Of a stretch of 64,000 bases of DNA, positions 16,323-24,820 are shown in pieces; the first letter of the stretch is position 1; each line of letters starts with the position of its first letter. The notes beneath the pieces are model-generated. The model ran no database searches, was not told the origin of the DNA, and worked only from the letters and a program-made list of their open reading frames with translations. A program made the translations under genes and the position numbers. The DNA lies in the NCBI GenBank assembly GCA_037045155.1, contig JBAOIG010000002.1, positions 186,001 to 250,000 on the forward strand. The letters run 5' to 3'. Source of the stretch: Thermomicrobiales bacterium (lineage in GTDB: Bacteria > Chloroflexota > Chloroflexia > Thermomicrobiales > CFX8).

Positions 16323-19040
16323 TCAGCCGATGATGAATCGCCGGCGGTGCTCGCCCTGCCCCATCGCAATGTCCTCGCGTTCCGCATCGCGCAGGGCCTG
16401 CTGAACCAGCTTCTCGTCGCTCAGCTCGGTGACCCGCAGCAGCGCCAGCGCAATCCGCGGTAGCTGAACCTCCGAGGCGAAGACGATATAGCGTGGCTCC
16501 CAGCGTGGCTGGAACTTGTTCTTGTAATCACGCAGCCCCTTGTATGAAAAGAACCGGTTGAAGCGCTCGTAGAAGAGGTGAACCGCCCGCTCGGGGATCG
16601 TCGCACCCGGTTCAGTGCCAACCTCGGCGAACGGCGCCATGCCCAGTGAGAAGGTGCGATACCCCCGCTCACGAAGAAGCTCGATCAGTCGCACCTGCAG
16701 CACGTCCATCGAGCCGCTCGGCTCCTGCCGACGACGCATCAGGTCGATTGTCGCCTCCCCCTCGACGCCATCGGAGACGAGGTTGGTGAACGCGACCACC
16801 CGTCCGTCCGCATCCTCGATGGTCATGATCGGCGTCGAGCGGATGTAGGCATCACTGTACTGACCGAGCGTGAAGCTACGCTCACGCCGGCCGTCGATCG
16901 TCAGCCACTCGTCGGAGACCTCACGCACCCGTTCCAGAGTCGCGTCGTCCAGCGGCGCGTCGTGCCAGACCGCTCGATAATCATTCCGATCGAACTGGTT
17001 GACCGTCGCGCGCAAGTGCTTCATTGGCTTGCCCGACAGGCTGAACGTCGTCACGTCGACGATCGCGTCCTCGCCGATCTTCAGCATCGACAACCCGGCT
17101 CTGCGGTAGGCATCGCGTCGTGTCTCCGGCGTCTGGTGGAACGCAACGAGCCAGTCGTTGGCATCGCAGAAATCCAGGAACTCGGCCAGCACCCGGTCGA
17201 ACTCCTCGTCGTCGGTCGCGACCGGATCGCCAAGCGCGATAGCGCACGACAGCGCCACCCGATACGCGATGACACCGTTGCCGGTGGATGAAAAGAAGAT
17301 CGTCTTGTCCGGCCACGTCTTGAAGAAGTCCAGCGACGAGTCGCCATGCGCGGCGATCAGCGCTGCCGCGTGGGCGCGCTCGCGCGGCAGCGTTCGCCGC
17401 CGCCATACCACCGGCCGGATCAGCGAGAAGAGCGCGAAGGTCACCGACAGCACGCCGACAATCTGCAGTGAATCCAGGAACCAGTCTGCGTAGCGCGTGT
17501 GTGGGTGAAGACCAGTGCTACCGAGTGTGAAGAACTGGCGCAGCGTCTCGCGAACCGCTTCACCCAGCGTGAAATCGATCCTGAACGCTCGCTTGTCGAT
17601 CAGAAAGAATCCCAGGGTTCCGTAGGCAACCGCGAACAGCAGACTCGCCACGAACTGGAGGATTCCCCGGCCGATCGTGGGCAGATCACTGCGGACGCGG
17701 AAATGGTGGCGTTCCACGACCAGCAACGCCAACGCCCCGATCGCAAGAGCAAGAGCAAATTCGTCGTCTCGTTCGACGAGATAGGTCGGGATCATGACAA
17801 TCAGCATTACGGTGGAGACGATCCAGGCAATTCGTTTGCGTCGCCACAGCGACCAGGAGAGGAAGAGCAGAAAGAAGCCAGCAATCAGGGTGATGTGCCG
17901 CGAGAGATCGGCCGGGTCGGTCAGCGAGTAGTCGCGGATATGGTTCAACCGCCGCGAGAGGCTCGGCTCCAGGACGGACAGGACGGCAAGCAGGCCCGAG
18001 ACGCCGGCCAGCACGGCCGGCAGCCGCTCGGTGACCCAGCGCACCTCGCGCTGCTGGCCGCCCTGCAGCACCACACCGACGACGAACGGCAGCCAGATAT
18101 CGGCAATCCGATACAGGAGCACGGCGGCCAGCGCCTTGCCCGATGGCACCCCGAGGCCGGTCAGCGCAACTGTCATCGAGAGCTCGACGGCGCCGAGCCC
18201 CTGGAACACCGGCGCGATGAGCAGGAAGAGCGTGCCCACTGCGTAGCCCACCAGAGCCTCGCTGAGGGTTGCCTGCCAGCCAACGGCCCGAAGCGCGGCG
18301 AAGAGGACGCTGATCCCGACGATCTCGACCACCAGGTTGATCCCCAGCGGCGAGACAAGATCGCGCGCGCGGACGCCATGCTGATGCGATTGCGCGACGA
18401 AACCGCGCGCCCACTCTGCCAGCCCGCGCGATGGCAGCTTGTCCAGCAGCCTCTCGCTCGCCGCCGAGCCGCGCAGCAGGACGACGAGACCGACCATCAG
18501 CACCGCGACGATCACCAGCATCGCCGCCGACCCGATGACAATCAGCCTGGACAGGCTGCCAGCAACGGAGATCACAATGAGCGCCGGAAGCAGGACCAGA
18601 ACGAACGACCCGTACCCGAGCACCGAATTGACCAGCGCGACAAAGAGCGCGTCGGACGAATCGACGCCGGACCGGCCAAACGCCCGAACCCCGGCATAGA
18701 CCGATGCCGGCCCGCCTGCTGGCACAACCGTGGCGACAATTATGCGCTGGATCTGGGCGTTGATCAGAGCACGGACGGGGATTGGTGATCCGATGCGTTG
18801 CAGAATTGGCAGGAATGTGAGCCCGAGCACAACCTGGAGCAGCAGACCGCCGGCAATCGCCAACGCCAGCCAACCGGGCGCCGCCGTCCGTATCGCGCTA
18901 ACAGCGTGGACGAGCTCTCCGCGTTCGCGCTGGATAAACAGCGCGAGAACCGCCGCTCCAACCAGCCACATGACGGCGGTCTTCGCCACAGATCGCAACC
19001 CCGGCCAACGAAGTCTGCTCTGGGCGGGTACGATATCCAT
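16323..19040 (-). CDS. mprF: MprF-like bifunctional lysylphosphatidylglycerol synthase/flippase
   Basis: A 905-residue protein. The N-terminal half (about residues 1-540) has about 14 helices and matches the MprF flippase region, with GGPASVYAGVRAFGR and the GLGAVELSMTVALTGLGVP stretch. The C-terminal DUF2156/GNAT-like domain (about 560-870) transfers an amino acid from aminoacyl-tRNA to phosphatidylglycerol (TIDLMRRRQEPSGSMDVLQV, FSLGMAPFAEVG). The result is positive charge on the outer leaflet and resistance to cationic peptides. The ATG at 19040 avoids overlap with the divergent gene at 19104. It is convergent with the ABC exporter operon. Confidence 0.88.
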   Translation of the reverse strand: MDIVPAQSRLRWPGLRSVAKTAVMWLVGAAVLALFIQRERGELVHAVSAIRTAAPGWLALAIAGGLLLQVVLGLTFLPILQRIGSPIPVRALINAQIQRIIVATVVPAGGPASVYAGVRAFGRSGVDSSDALFVALVNSVLGYGSFVLVLLPALIVISVAGSLSRLIVIGSAAMLVIVAVLMVGLVVLLRGSAASERLLDKLPSRGLAEWARGFVAQSHQHGVRARDLVSPLGINLVVEIVGISVLFAALRAVGWQATLSEALVGYAVGTLFLLIAPVFQGLGAVELSMTVALTGLGVPSGKALAAVLLYRIADIWLPFVVGVVLQGGQQREVRWVTERLPAVLAGVSGLLAVLSVLEPSLSRRLNHIRDYSLTDPADLSRHITLIAGFFLLFLSWSLWRRKRIAWIVSTVMLIVMIPTYLVERDDEFALALAIGALALLVVERHHFRVRSDLPTIGRGILQFVASLLFAVAYGTLGFFLIDKRAFRIDFTLGEAVRETLRQFFTLGSTGLHPHTRYADWFLDSLQIVGVLSVTFALFSLIRPVVWRRRTLPRERAHAAALIAAHGDSSLDFFKTWPDKTIFFSSTGNGVIAYRVALSCAIALGDPVATDDEEFDRVLAEFLDFCDANDWLVAFHQTPETRRDAYRRAGLSMLKIGEDAIVDVTTFSLSGKPMKHLRATVNQFDRNDYRAVWHDAPLDDATLERVREVSDEWLTIDGRRERSFTLGQYSDAYIRSTPIMTIEDADGRVVAFTNLVSDGVEGEATIDLMRRRQEPSGSMDVLQVRLIELLRERGYRTFSLGMAPFAEVGTEPGATIPERAVHLFYERFNRFFSYKGLRDYKNKFQPRWEPRYIVFASEVQLPRIALALLRVTELSDEKLVQQALRDAEREDIAMGQGEHRRRFIIG

Positions 19041-19103
19041 CACAGCCTCGCCTGCGCGTACGATCGATCCGTGGGCAAACCAGAACCGCGGGAGCATCGC
19101 ATC

Positions 19104-20072
19104 ATGATACACACCCATCGCAGCCACATGGTCGCCACAGAGACCAGCAAGCAACCGACCCCAGTGCCAGTGAGCTTTCGCAACATCCCGTTCACGATCG
19201 TCTCGCTCATCATGATCCTCGTCGCCTCGACCGCTGCCGGGGTCATGAGCGGTCCGATATCTGAGACGCAGACCAACCGCTGGGGACTCGGCGACGAATC
19301 GATTTCCAGGCTGCGATTATGGGGACTGTTCACCGCCAACTACCTCATCGATAAGCCCGTCGCGATCATCTCGACGTTCGTGATGGTCATCGTCTTTCTT
19401 GGCTGGATCGAAATCCGTTATGGAACGATGGCGGCGGTCGCGACCTGGTTCACCGGCACATGGGTGGCGACGGTGGTGGCTGCGATCATCTGGTGGCCGT
19501 TTGCCCTCCTGGGTATTGCCCAACCGCTCGCCGATGTCGCGATACCTGAGGTCGGATCGTCGGCGGCGACGTGGACGGCGCTGGGGGTCGTGCTCGGCTG
19601 GCCGGGCAAATGGTCGAGAGGGTCATTGGTCGCCGGCCTTGCCTCCACCACATTTCTGACCGCTCTCCTCATCGATCACCGGACGTTCACTTCCGTCGAG
19701 CATCTCGTCGCGTTTGCGTTCGGCATGCTCGTCGTCGCGCCGATGCTGGCCGGCTGCGCTCGCCCGGTCTATCTGGATCCCGCGTTCGCCGCACGGTTCC
19801 TCGTCGGCTTGTCTGGCGTCACGGCATTGCTGACCGCCGTGTCCGTCGGCGGCACTGGCTGGCCCGTGATGGTGATTGCCGGGGTGGCGCTGGTCATTCT
19901 CGGCGTGTGGCCGATATCACCGATCCCAACGCTTGCGCTGCTCGCCGTTGGCGGCGTCGCGAGCGTCCTGGCGACGCCAAACCCGGCGACGATTGTCGTC
20001 TTCCTCGGGGCGGCCGCGATCCTGGTCTGGCCCGATATCTTCGACCGCGACATACTGCGGGGAGCGAGCTAA
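19104..20072 (+). CDS. Rhomboid-like membrane protein lacking the GxSG serine
   Basis: A 322-residue protein with about eight helices. WGLFTANYLIDKPVAIISTF, GWIEIRYGTMAAVATWFTGTW and HLVAFAFGMLV follow the order and spacing of rhomboid helices, the last resembling the His-bearing helix. I see no GxSG motif in the expected helix, so it is probably not an active intramembrane protease. GGAG nine bases before the ATG at 19104 supports that start. It is divergent from mprF (63 bp apart) and convergent with the PrsW gene, which places it in an envelope-related block. Confidence 0.6.
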   Translation: MIHTHRSHMVATETSKQPTPVPVSFRNIPFTIVSLIMILVASTAAGVMSGPISETQTNRWGLGDESISRLRLWGLFTANYLIDKPVAIISTFVMVIVFLGWIEIRYGTMAAVATWFTGTWVATVVAAIIWWPFALLGIAQPLADVAIPEVGSSAATWTALGVVLGWPGKWSRGSLVAGLASTTFLTALLIDHRTFTSVEHLVAFAFGMLVVAPMLAGCARPVYLDPAFAARFLVGLSGVTALLTAVSVGGTGWPVMVIAGVALVILGVWPISPIPTLALLAVGGVASVLATPNPATIVVFLGAAAILVWPDIFDRDILRGAS

Positions 20073-20081
20073 GCGGTTTCG

Positions 20082-20999
20082 TTACGACGCTGGTGACGGC
20101 GGCGTCTCTGCCTCAACGAGAGGCGCTGATCGCTGCTCCGCCTCCCGCACCCGCCGGATCAACAACGTCAGGCTTATGATGGCGATACCCAGACTGATCA
20201 GCTCGACACCGAGCCAGTCGACAAACGTCGGGCCACGCAGGCTATTGAACATGTCCCACAGCGCGTGTAAGACAACCGCCAGGGCGAAGGCCCCGACCAC
20301 GGCACGGTTGATAACCGGCCGGCCCAGTCGCGCTCGCTCTCGCCAGAGGGTGGCGCAGATGAGGCCGGTCCAGGCTGCGTGCCCGGCCGGCGAGAGAAGT
20401 CCGCGCACGAGCAGTGTCTCTTCGAGGGTGCCGATATTGCCACCCGACTGGATGAACGCGACAAACGCGTACCCCATCGTCTCCAGCGCAGCGAAACCCA
20501 TGCCGGCGGCGACGCCGAAGGTGATCCCGCTCATCTCGCTCCGGTAGCGACCCCGAATATAGAGGATCAGTGGCACAAGGAGCTTGGCGCTCTCCTCGAT
20601 CACTCCAACCCCAAGGAGCGTCAGCGGCCCCAGATCGCGCAGCGTCCGGTACTCAAGGATCCCGGCAATGATCACGCCGCTAGCGCCACCCCACAGGAAA
20701 CAGACAGCCACTGTCGACAGCGGCAGCGGGTCGCCCTGCGCACGCCCGCCGAGATACGAGACGAGCGTCACCGGCACAAGGAACGCGCCGACCAGGATGA
20801 GTGAGGGAATGAAATTCGGGTTCCGGGTGCTGACCATCGTCTTGTCGATCAGATAGAAGAGCACGAGGCCGCTGACGAAGATCTGGAACCAGCCGGCCCG
20901 AAGAACTCGCACAAGAAAACGTCCGTCTGTCCTTCGCGATTCCGGGGTAGCGGACGTGTCGAGGCTCATTGTCCCTGCCTGTCGATAGCGATCCGACAT
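20082..20999 (-). CDS. PrsW family intramembrane metalloprotease
   Basis: A polytopic protein of about 305 residues. LGVGVIEESAKLLVP holds the paired glutamates, GMGFAALETMGYAFVAF and LSPAGHAAWTGL hold the next conserved positions, and VVLHALWDMFNSL holds the final His and Asp. These are the PrsW hallmarks. B. subtilis PrsW starts the cleavage of the anti-sigma factor RsiW in response to antimicrobial peptides and envelope stress. No sigma/anti-sigma pair is visible in the window. The start may be 20999 or 20969; the latter has AGGGA just before it. Confidence 0.85.
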   Translation of the reverse strand: MSDRYRQAGTMSLDTSATPESRRTDGRFLVRVLRAGWFQIFVSGLVLFYLIDKTMVSTRNPNFIPSLILVGAFLVPVTLVSYLGGRAQGDPLPLSTVAVCFLWGGASGVIIAGILEYRTLRDLGPLTLLGVGVIEESAKLLVPLILYIRGRYRSEMSGITFGVAAGMGFAALETMGYAFVAFIQSGGNIGTLEETLLVRGLLSPAGHAAWTGLICATLWRERARLGRPVINRAVVGAFALAVVLHALWDMFNSLRGPTFVDWLGVELISLGIAIISLTLLIRRVREAEQRSAPLVEAETPPSPAS

Positions 21000-21119
21000 C
21001 TGGCCGCCCGTGCGTTGATCGACAAGCGAGCGGTGAACCCTACTATGGGCTATCCCGAGAACACGCACAACAGTTGCCAGCAGATGGGAAGCCGTAGCGA
21101 CCGGGGCGTTGTCGCAACG

Positions 21120-21287
21120 TCAAGAATGTCGCAGGAACCGAAGGTAAATCAATGCGAACACCACGACGATCGCGATATTGCCGATGAGCCGTTTCCCGAT
21201 CTGATGCCTGAGGAACAGGAAATCGACGGCAACGATCGTGACGATCATCAGCGCGACGAACAGCACATGCGAGGCTCTGATCTCCAT
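21120..21287 (-). CDS. Small two-helix membrane protein
   Basis: A 55-residue protein: one helix at HVLFVALMIVTIVAVDFLFL, a short basic loop RHQIGKR, and a second helix at NIAIVVVFALIYLRFL. The ATG at 21287 follows GGAGG with five-base spacing, better than the upstream start of the open frame at 21341. Such miniproteins are common in this type of genome and their roles are mostly unknown. It lies just upstream of prsW in the same direction, with about 120 bp between them. Confidence 0.6.
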   Translation of the reverse strand: MEIRASHVLFVALMIVTIVAVDFLFLRHQIGKRLIGNIAIVVVFALIYLRFLRHS

Positions 21288-21422
21288 TGTGCCTCCAGGA
21301 GCTGGTGGCCAGGCCGAACAGCCGACAATGAGCCCGACCACGGTGACAATACAGCGATCGCGCCGGCAGCGCTATTGGACTGTCAACGTCAGACTGTCCA
21401 ATCGGCAGCCTGTCGTTTGTCC

Positions 21423-21557
21423 TGTCATTTTGAGCCTCAGCGAAAGATCTCCCACCCGTTCGATCCAGTCCAGCGCGGGAGAGATCCTTCGGCTGCGCGG
21501 GCGCCATCGCCCATGTATAGACCGGGGACATAGGTAACACCCGGGCAGAGGATGACA
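21423..21557 (+). repeat. Dispersed hairpin repeat, copy F, interrupted
   Basis: Begins TGTCATTTTGAGCCTCAGCG and ends CGGGCAGAGGATGACA, the two arms of the repeat family also found five times at 26877-27655. The right arm is split after GCGCGGGCGCC by about 35 bases absent from the otherwise matching copy at 27361-27460. Confidence 0.75.
21506..21540 (+). mobile_element. IS-end-like insertion inside repeat copy F
   Basis: The inserted stretch contains ACCGGGGACATAGGTAACA, whose complement TGTTACCTATGTCCCCGGT resembles the terminal repeats of IS481-type insertion sequences. No transposase is present. About 50 bases further on (21591-21625) a second stretch, CAGCCCACTTTGGCC, could be a relic of the other end. 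Read as a fossil of an insertion or excision; the family name is from memory of such ends. Confidence 0.4.
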
Positions 21558-21754
21558 GATCGAAGGGGTGCCTGCCGCACCAACGTACTCGTCACTTTGA
21601 CGTTGACAGCCCACTTTGGCCGGGCGGCCCGTCTCGTTCCCGATCGTGGGGGCTGGCCGAATCGTTCGATCTGCGGGTAAGATGAGCGGAGCGTCTCGTG
21701 GCAGCAACGCCGGGGACGCGAGCATGAGACAAACATCCAGAGGAGGGGGTTCCG

Positions 21755-21988
21755 GTGGGCAAACTGTTCCCGATCGCGCTGCCGTTTATCGCAGCCGGCA
21801 CGGCGCTCATCATCGCCATCTCGATCGGCGTGGCCTTCCTGGCCATCACCGATGCGGCTGGCGCCAACGCCACGCTCGTCTTCGGCACGCTGCTGACGAT
21901 CGCCGTCATGGTGGTCGCGGTGCTGATGTCGATCCGCGTTGAGAAGGCGTATCACGAGGGCACCGCAAAGCGTGCGCTCAGCGACTGA
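21755..21988 (+). CDS. Small membrane protein
   Basis: A 77-residue protein with two hydrophobic helices (ALPFIAAGTALIIAISIGVAF and TLVFGTLLTIAVMVVAVLMS) and a charged C-terminus RVEKAYHEGTAKRALSD. The GTG at 21755 follows GAGGAGGGGG. Its TGA overlaps the ATG of the next gene by one base. I do not recognise a family; respiratory or transport accessory proteins can look like this, but nothing nearby says so. Confidence 0.65.
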   Translation: MGKLFPIALPFIAAGTALIIAISIGVAFLAITDAAGANATLVFGTLLTIAVMVVAVLMSIRVEKAYHEGTAKRALSD

Positions 21989-22428
21989 TGAGCGATGAGC
22001 GTTCGCGACAGATCGCCGCGCTGGCCGAGCGCTTTCGCGACTATCTGACGCACCAGACCGACACCGATATCCTGGAGATCGAGGCCGTGGCGACCGACCA
22101 CGGCCTCTGCATTATGGCATTCGACCGGCTCGATGTTGCGTTGGAGCTGCTGCTGGACATGGCCAGCGTCTATAGCGACGCTGGCCCGGCGCGCGGCGCG
22201 CTCGAGCCGCTGATCCTGCCGGCCGCCGCGCTGGCCGGCGAATACCTCCGGGCAGCCGGTCTGGCCAGCTGGCACGAGCCGGGAGAAGATGACCTTGCCA
22301 TCGAGGCGCTCGTGATCGTCTCTGGCGCCACCGCGATCGACCTGGACGGCGTCGCCCGCGCCGCGCTCGCCTCCGGACGCCCCAGCCTCAGCGCTGTCGC
22401 CCGGCGGCTGGCCGACCTCGACCACTAG
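21988..22428 (+). CDS. Unknown small soluble protein
   Basis: A 146-residue acidic, Ala/Leu-rich protein, probably all-helical (MSDERSRQIAALAERF opening, LDVALELLLDMASVYSDAG). No motif that I can name. It is translationally coupled to the membrane miniprotein upstream and its last four bases overlap the end of the convergent prs gene. The strong third-position GC bias and clean coupling argue that it is real. Confidence 0.6.
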   Translation: MSDERSRQIAALAERFRDYLTHQTDTDILEIEAVATDHGLCIMAFDRLDVALELLLDMASVYSDAGPARGALEPLILPAAALAGEYLRAAGLASWHEPGEDDLAIEALVIVSGATAIDLDGVARAALASGRPSLSAVARRLADLDH

Positions 22429-23393
22429 CGCACGACATCCACCGAGCGATAGGTCAACGCAACGCTGGCGCCAGTGTGGATACGCTGGATCGTCTCGCCG
22501 ATCAGCGTCCCGACCGAGAGCACCTTCAGCTTGCTGATGCGCTTCTCCGGCGGGATGGTAACGGTGTTGGTGACGACAACCTCACGAATCGGCGAGGATT
22601 GCAATCGTTCGATCGCCGACCCGCTGAGGATGCCGTGGGTGCAACAGGCGTAGACCTCGGTCGCGCCGTTCTCGATGCAGACGCGCGCCGCCTGAACGAT
22701 CGAGCCGCCGGTGTCGATCTCGTCGTCGACGAGGATGGCCGGCGAGCCCTGGACAGAACCGATCAGATTGAGCACTTCGCTCTTGTCATCGTTGCCGACA
22801 CGCCGCTTTTCGATCACCGCCAGCGATGCATCGATCGCTTCGGCGAAGTTGCGCGCGCGCTTCGTGTTGCCCAGATCTGGCGAGACGACGACCGGGTTGC
22901 GCAGCCGCTTCTCGTTGAAGTAGTTCGACAGGATCGGGAACGCGCTCATCTCATCGACCGGGATGTTGAAGAACCCCTGAATCTGGCCGGCGTGCAGGTC
23001 GATCGTCAGGACGCGGTCGGCCCCGGCCACGGTGATCATGTCCGCCAGTAGCCGGGCGGTGATCGGGACACGCGGCTGATCCTTCTTGTCCGTCCGCCCA
23101 TAGGCGAAGTACGGCAGGACGGCGGTGATCCGGCCCGACGAGGAGCGCCGCAGCGTGTCAATGATGATCAGGAGCTCCATGATCGAATCATTGACGTTGG
23201 CGCCGAGCGACTGGACGACGAAGACATCGTTCTCGCGCACGCTCTCGCCGATCCGGACGAAGATATTCTCGTTCGAGAATTTCAGGATCTCGATCCGGCC
23301 GGGCGGCAGGTCGATATGACGGCATATTTCGTCCGCCAACCCGGGGTTGGAGGTGCCGCTGAAGATCGTCAGCTGGTCATAAAGGCCGGCCAT
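22425..23393 (-). CDS. prs: Ribose-phosphate pyrophosphokinase
   Basis: Makes phosphoribosyl pyrophosphate from ribose-5-phosphate and ATP for nucleotide, His and Trp synthesis. The 322 residues match the class I enzyme (about 315). Visible are FSNENIFVRIGESVRENDVFVVQS, the flexible-loop region YFAYGRTDKKDQPRVPI, SPDLGNTKRARNFAE, and the PRPP loop ILVDDEIDTGGSI. The ATG at 23393 overlaps the end of rnc by 17 bp; a TTG at 23405 is also in frame. The order rnc-prs on one transcript is an unusual pairing but both look intact. Confidence 0.95.
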   Translation of the reverse strand: MAGLYDQLTIFSGTSNPGLADEICRHIDLPPGRIEILKFSNENIFVRIGESVRENDVFVVQSLGANVNDSIMELLIIIDTLRRSSSGRITAVLPYFAYGRTDKKDQPRVPITARLLADMITVAGADRVLTIDLHAGQIQGFFNIPVDEMSAFPILSNYFNEKRLRNPVVVSPDLGNTKRARNFAEAIDASLAVIEKRRVGNDDKSEVLNLIGSVQGSPAILVDDEIDTGGSIVQAARVCIENGATEVYACCTHGILSGSAIERLQSSPIREVVVTNTVTIPPEKRISKLKVLSVGTLIGETIQRIHTGASVALTYRSVDVVR

Positions 23394-24147
23394 CGGTCTC
23401 GACAATCCCTTCTAGAGACAGGCGCTCCAGCGCGTCCCGCGCTGCATCCTGCTCCGCTGCGCGCTTGTTCGATCCGCTACCGGCGCCGAGAATTCGATCT
23501 CCCAACACCGCCTCAACAACAAATGTGTGTGCGTGGTCCGGCCCGCTGACTGACACCGTCTGATACCCCGGCGTCAGGCGCTCGCGATCCTGGATCAGCT
23601 CCTGCAGCCGCCCCTTATAGTTCATCGTCTCGCTATCGTCGATCACCCGGTCGGAGTCGGCGTCGAGCAGCGCGCAGATGAATTGCCGCGCGACACGGAT
23701 GCCCCGATCCAGATAGATCGCGCCGAGGATTGCCTCGAACGCGCCGGCCAGGATACGCGGTCGCACCTCGCCGCCACTCCCCACCTCGCCCCGCGCCAGA
23801 TAGATCAGATCCGGCAAGCCGAATCCGATCGCCCACTCCGCCAGCGTCTCGGTCCGCACCAGCGCGACGCGGTAGGAAGTCAGGTTGCCTTCCGGAAGAT
23901 CGGGGAATCGACGGTAGAGCCAGTCGGCGGTGACCAGCCCGAGCAGCGCGTCGCCAAGAAACTCGAGCCGCTCGTTCGACGCGACGACAGTTGCCGCCGC
24001 ATCCGCGCCCAGGTCATTGAGCCAGGAGCGATGGACGAGCGACAGCCTCAGCAAGTCCGGATCGCGAAAGACGACGCCGAGGGCAGTCATCGCCCGCTCG
24101 GCGCGGTCGTCATCCGGCAGGCTGAGCCTCAGATCACCGATCGTCAC
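23377..24147 (-). CDS. rnc: Ribonuclease III
   Basis: Cuts double-stranded RNA in rRNA maturation and RNA decay. The nuclease domain carries the signature ERLEFLGDALLGLVTADWLY and the downstream metal-binding acid region GAFEAILGAIYLDRG. A double-stranded-RNA-binding domain follows: NYKGRLQELIQ, then GAGSGSNKRAAEQDAARDAL. The length is 256 residues from a GTG at 24147, which is preceded by GGGAGG and lies 26 bp after the upstream gene; the earlier start of the open frame would overlap that gene. Standard length and complete motifs. Confidence 0.93.
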   Translation of the reverse strand: MTIGDLRLSLPDDDRAERAMTALGVVFRDPDLLRLSLVHRSWLNDLGADAAATVVASNERLEFLGDALLGLVTADWLYRRFPDLPEGNLTSYRVALVRTETLAEWAIGFGLPDLIYLARGEVGSGGEVRPRILAGAFEAILGAIYLDRGIRVARQFICALLDADSDRVIDDSETMNYKGRLQELIQDRERLTPGYQTVSVSGPDHAHTFVVEAVLGDRILGAGSGSNKRAAEQDAARDALERLSLEGIVETDGRPL

Positions 24148-24172
24148 CCGGCCGCCTCCCGGCCAGACACCG

Positions 24173-24613
24173 TCACCCGGCTCGACCGAGGATGTCGCGC
24201 AGGTCGACACGCGCCTCGCGGGCCACGCGGTCGAGCGCCGTCCAGTCAACGGAGATTGTGTAGATATAGTGGCGCGCGTCGGTCTCTCGCGAGGTTGAGG
24301 TGGCGAGACCTGCGCGGACGAGGAACTGGATCAACGCCTCGGCCTGGCGATCCTGGTCGGGCTTGCGGTCGTCGAGCGAGATCGCGTTGCCGCCGGCCCG
24401 CCTGGCCGAATCGGCGCGGCGCAGCCCCTCGCGAAAGGCGACGGCCAGCGTGTCTGCCCGCTGCTCTTCCTCGCGCGCGGCGCGGCGTTGGCTGGCGACG
24501 ATCTCGCCCGCCTCATCGGCAGCAGTCGCATCAAGCTCGATGCCGATGGCCTCCTGGCGCGCGAGGTAGTGTCGGCCGATGTATCGCAGCAGCTTCCCGA
24601 CATCATCCGCCAC
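24173..24613 (-). CDS. Unknown protein upstream of rnc
   Basis: A 146-residue protein. The N-terminal part opens MADDVGKLLRYIGRHYLARQ and contains a charged helix rich in Arg and Glu (ASQRRAAREEEQRADTL). The C-terminal part (LIQFLVRAGLATSTSRETDARHYIYTISVDWTALDRVAREA; quoted in pieces: LIQFLVRAGL, YIYTISVDW) resembles a small winged fold. It is probably co-transcribed with rnc and prs. I cannot name a function; an RNA- or DNA-associated role is only a guess from context. Confidence 0.55.
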   Translation of the reverse strand: MADDVGKLLRYIGRHYLARQEAIGIELDATAADEAGEIVASQRRAAREEEQRADTLAVAFREGLRRADSARRAGGNAISLDDRKPDQDRQAEALIQFLVRAGLATSTSRETDARHYIYTISVDWTALDRVAREARVDLRDILGRAG

Positions 24614-24820
24614 AGGCGCCCCTTATCGCTCGTGCTCGCGTCGAGGAATCGCGGAGTTCTGCCTGCGGCCGCGCACCCGGCCGCCTCGGACACTCGCGAT
24701 TATAAGAGGTTGTCGAAAGAGCCGGCAATTCGCCGACTACTCACGAGGGTGTCTGGTACGATCAGTTGCCATTCGGCCACCCAGGCAGGACGAGGATCGC
24801 ACATCGTGACAGGCAAGGCG

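Noticed and set aside
17499..18788. Plus-strand open frame antisense to mprF
   Set aside because: Highly Asp/Gln/Arg-rich mirror of membrane-helix codons; no independent support.
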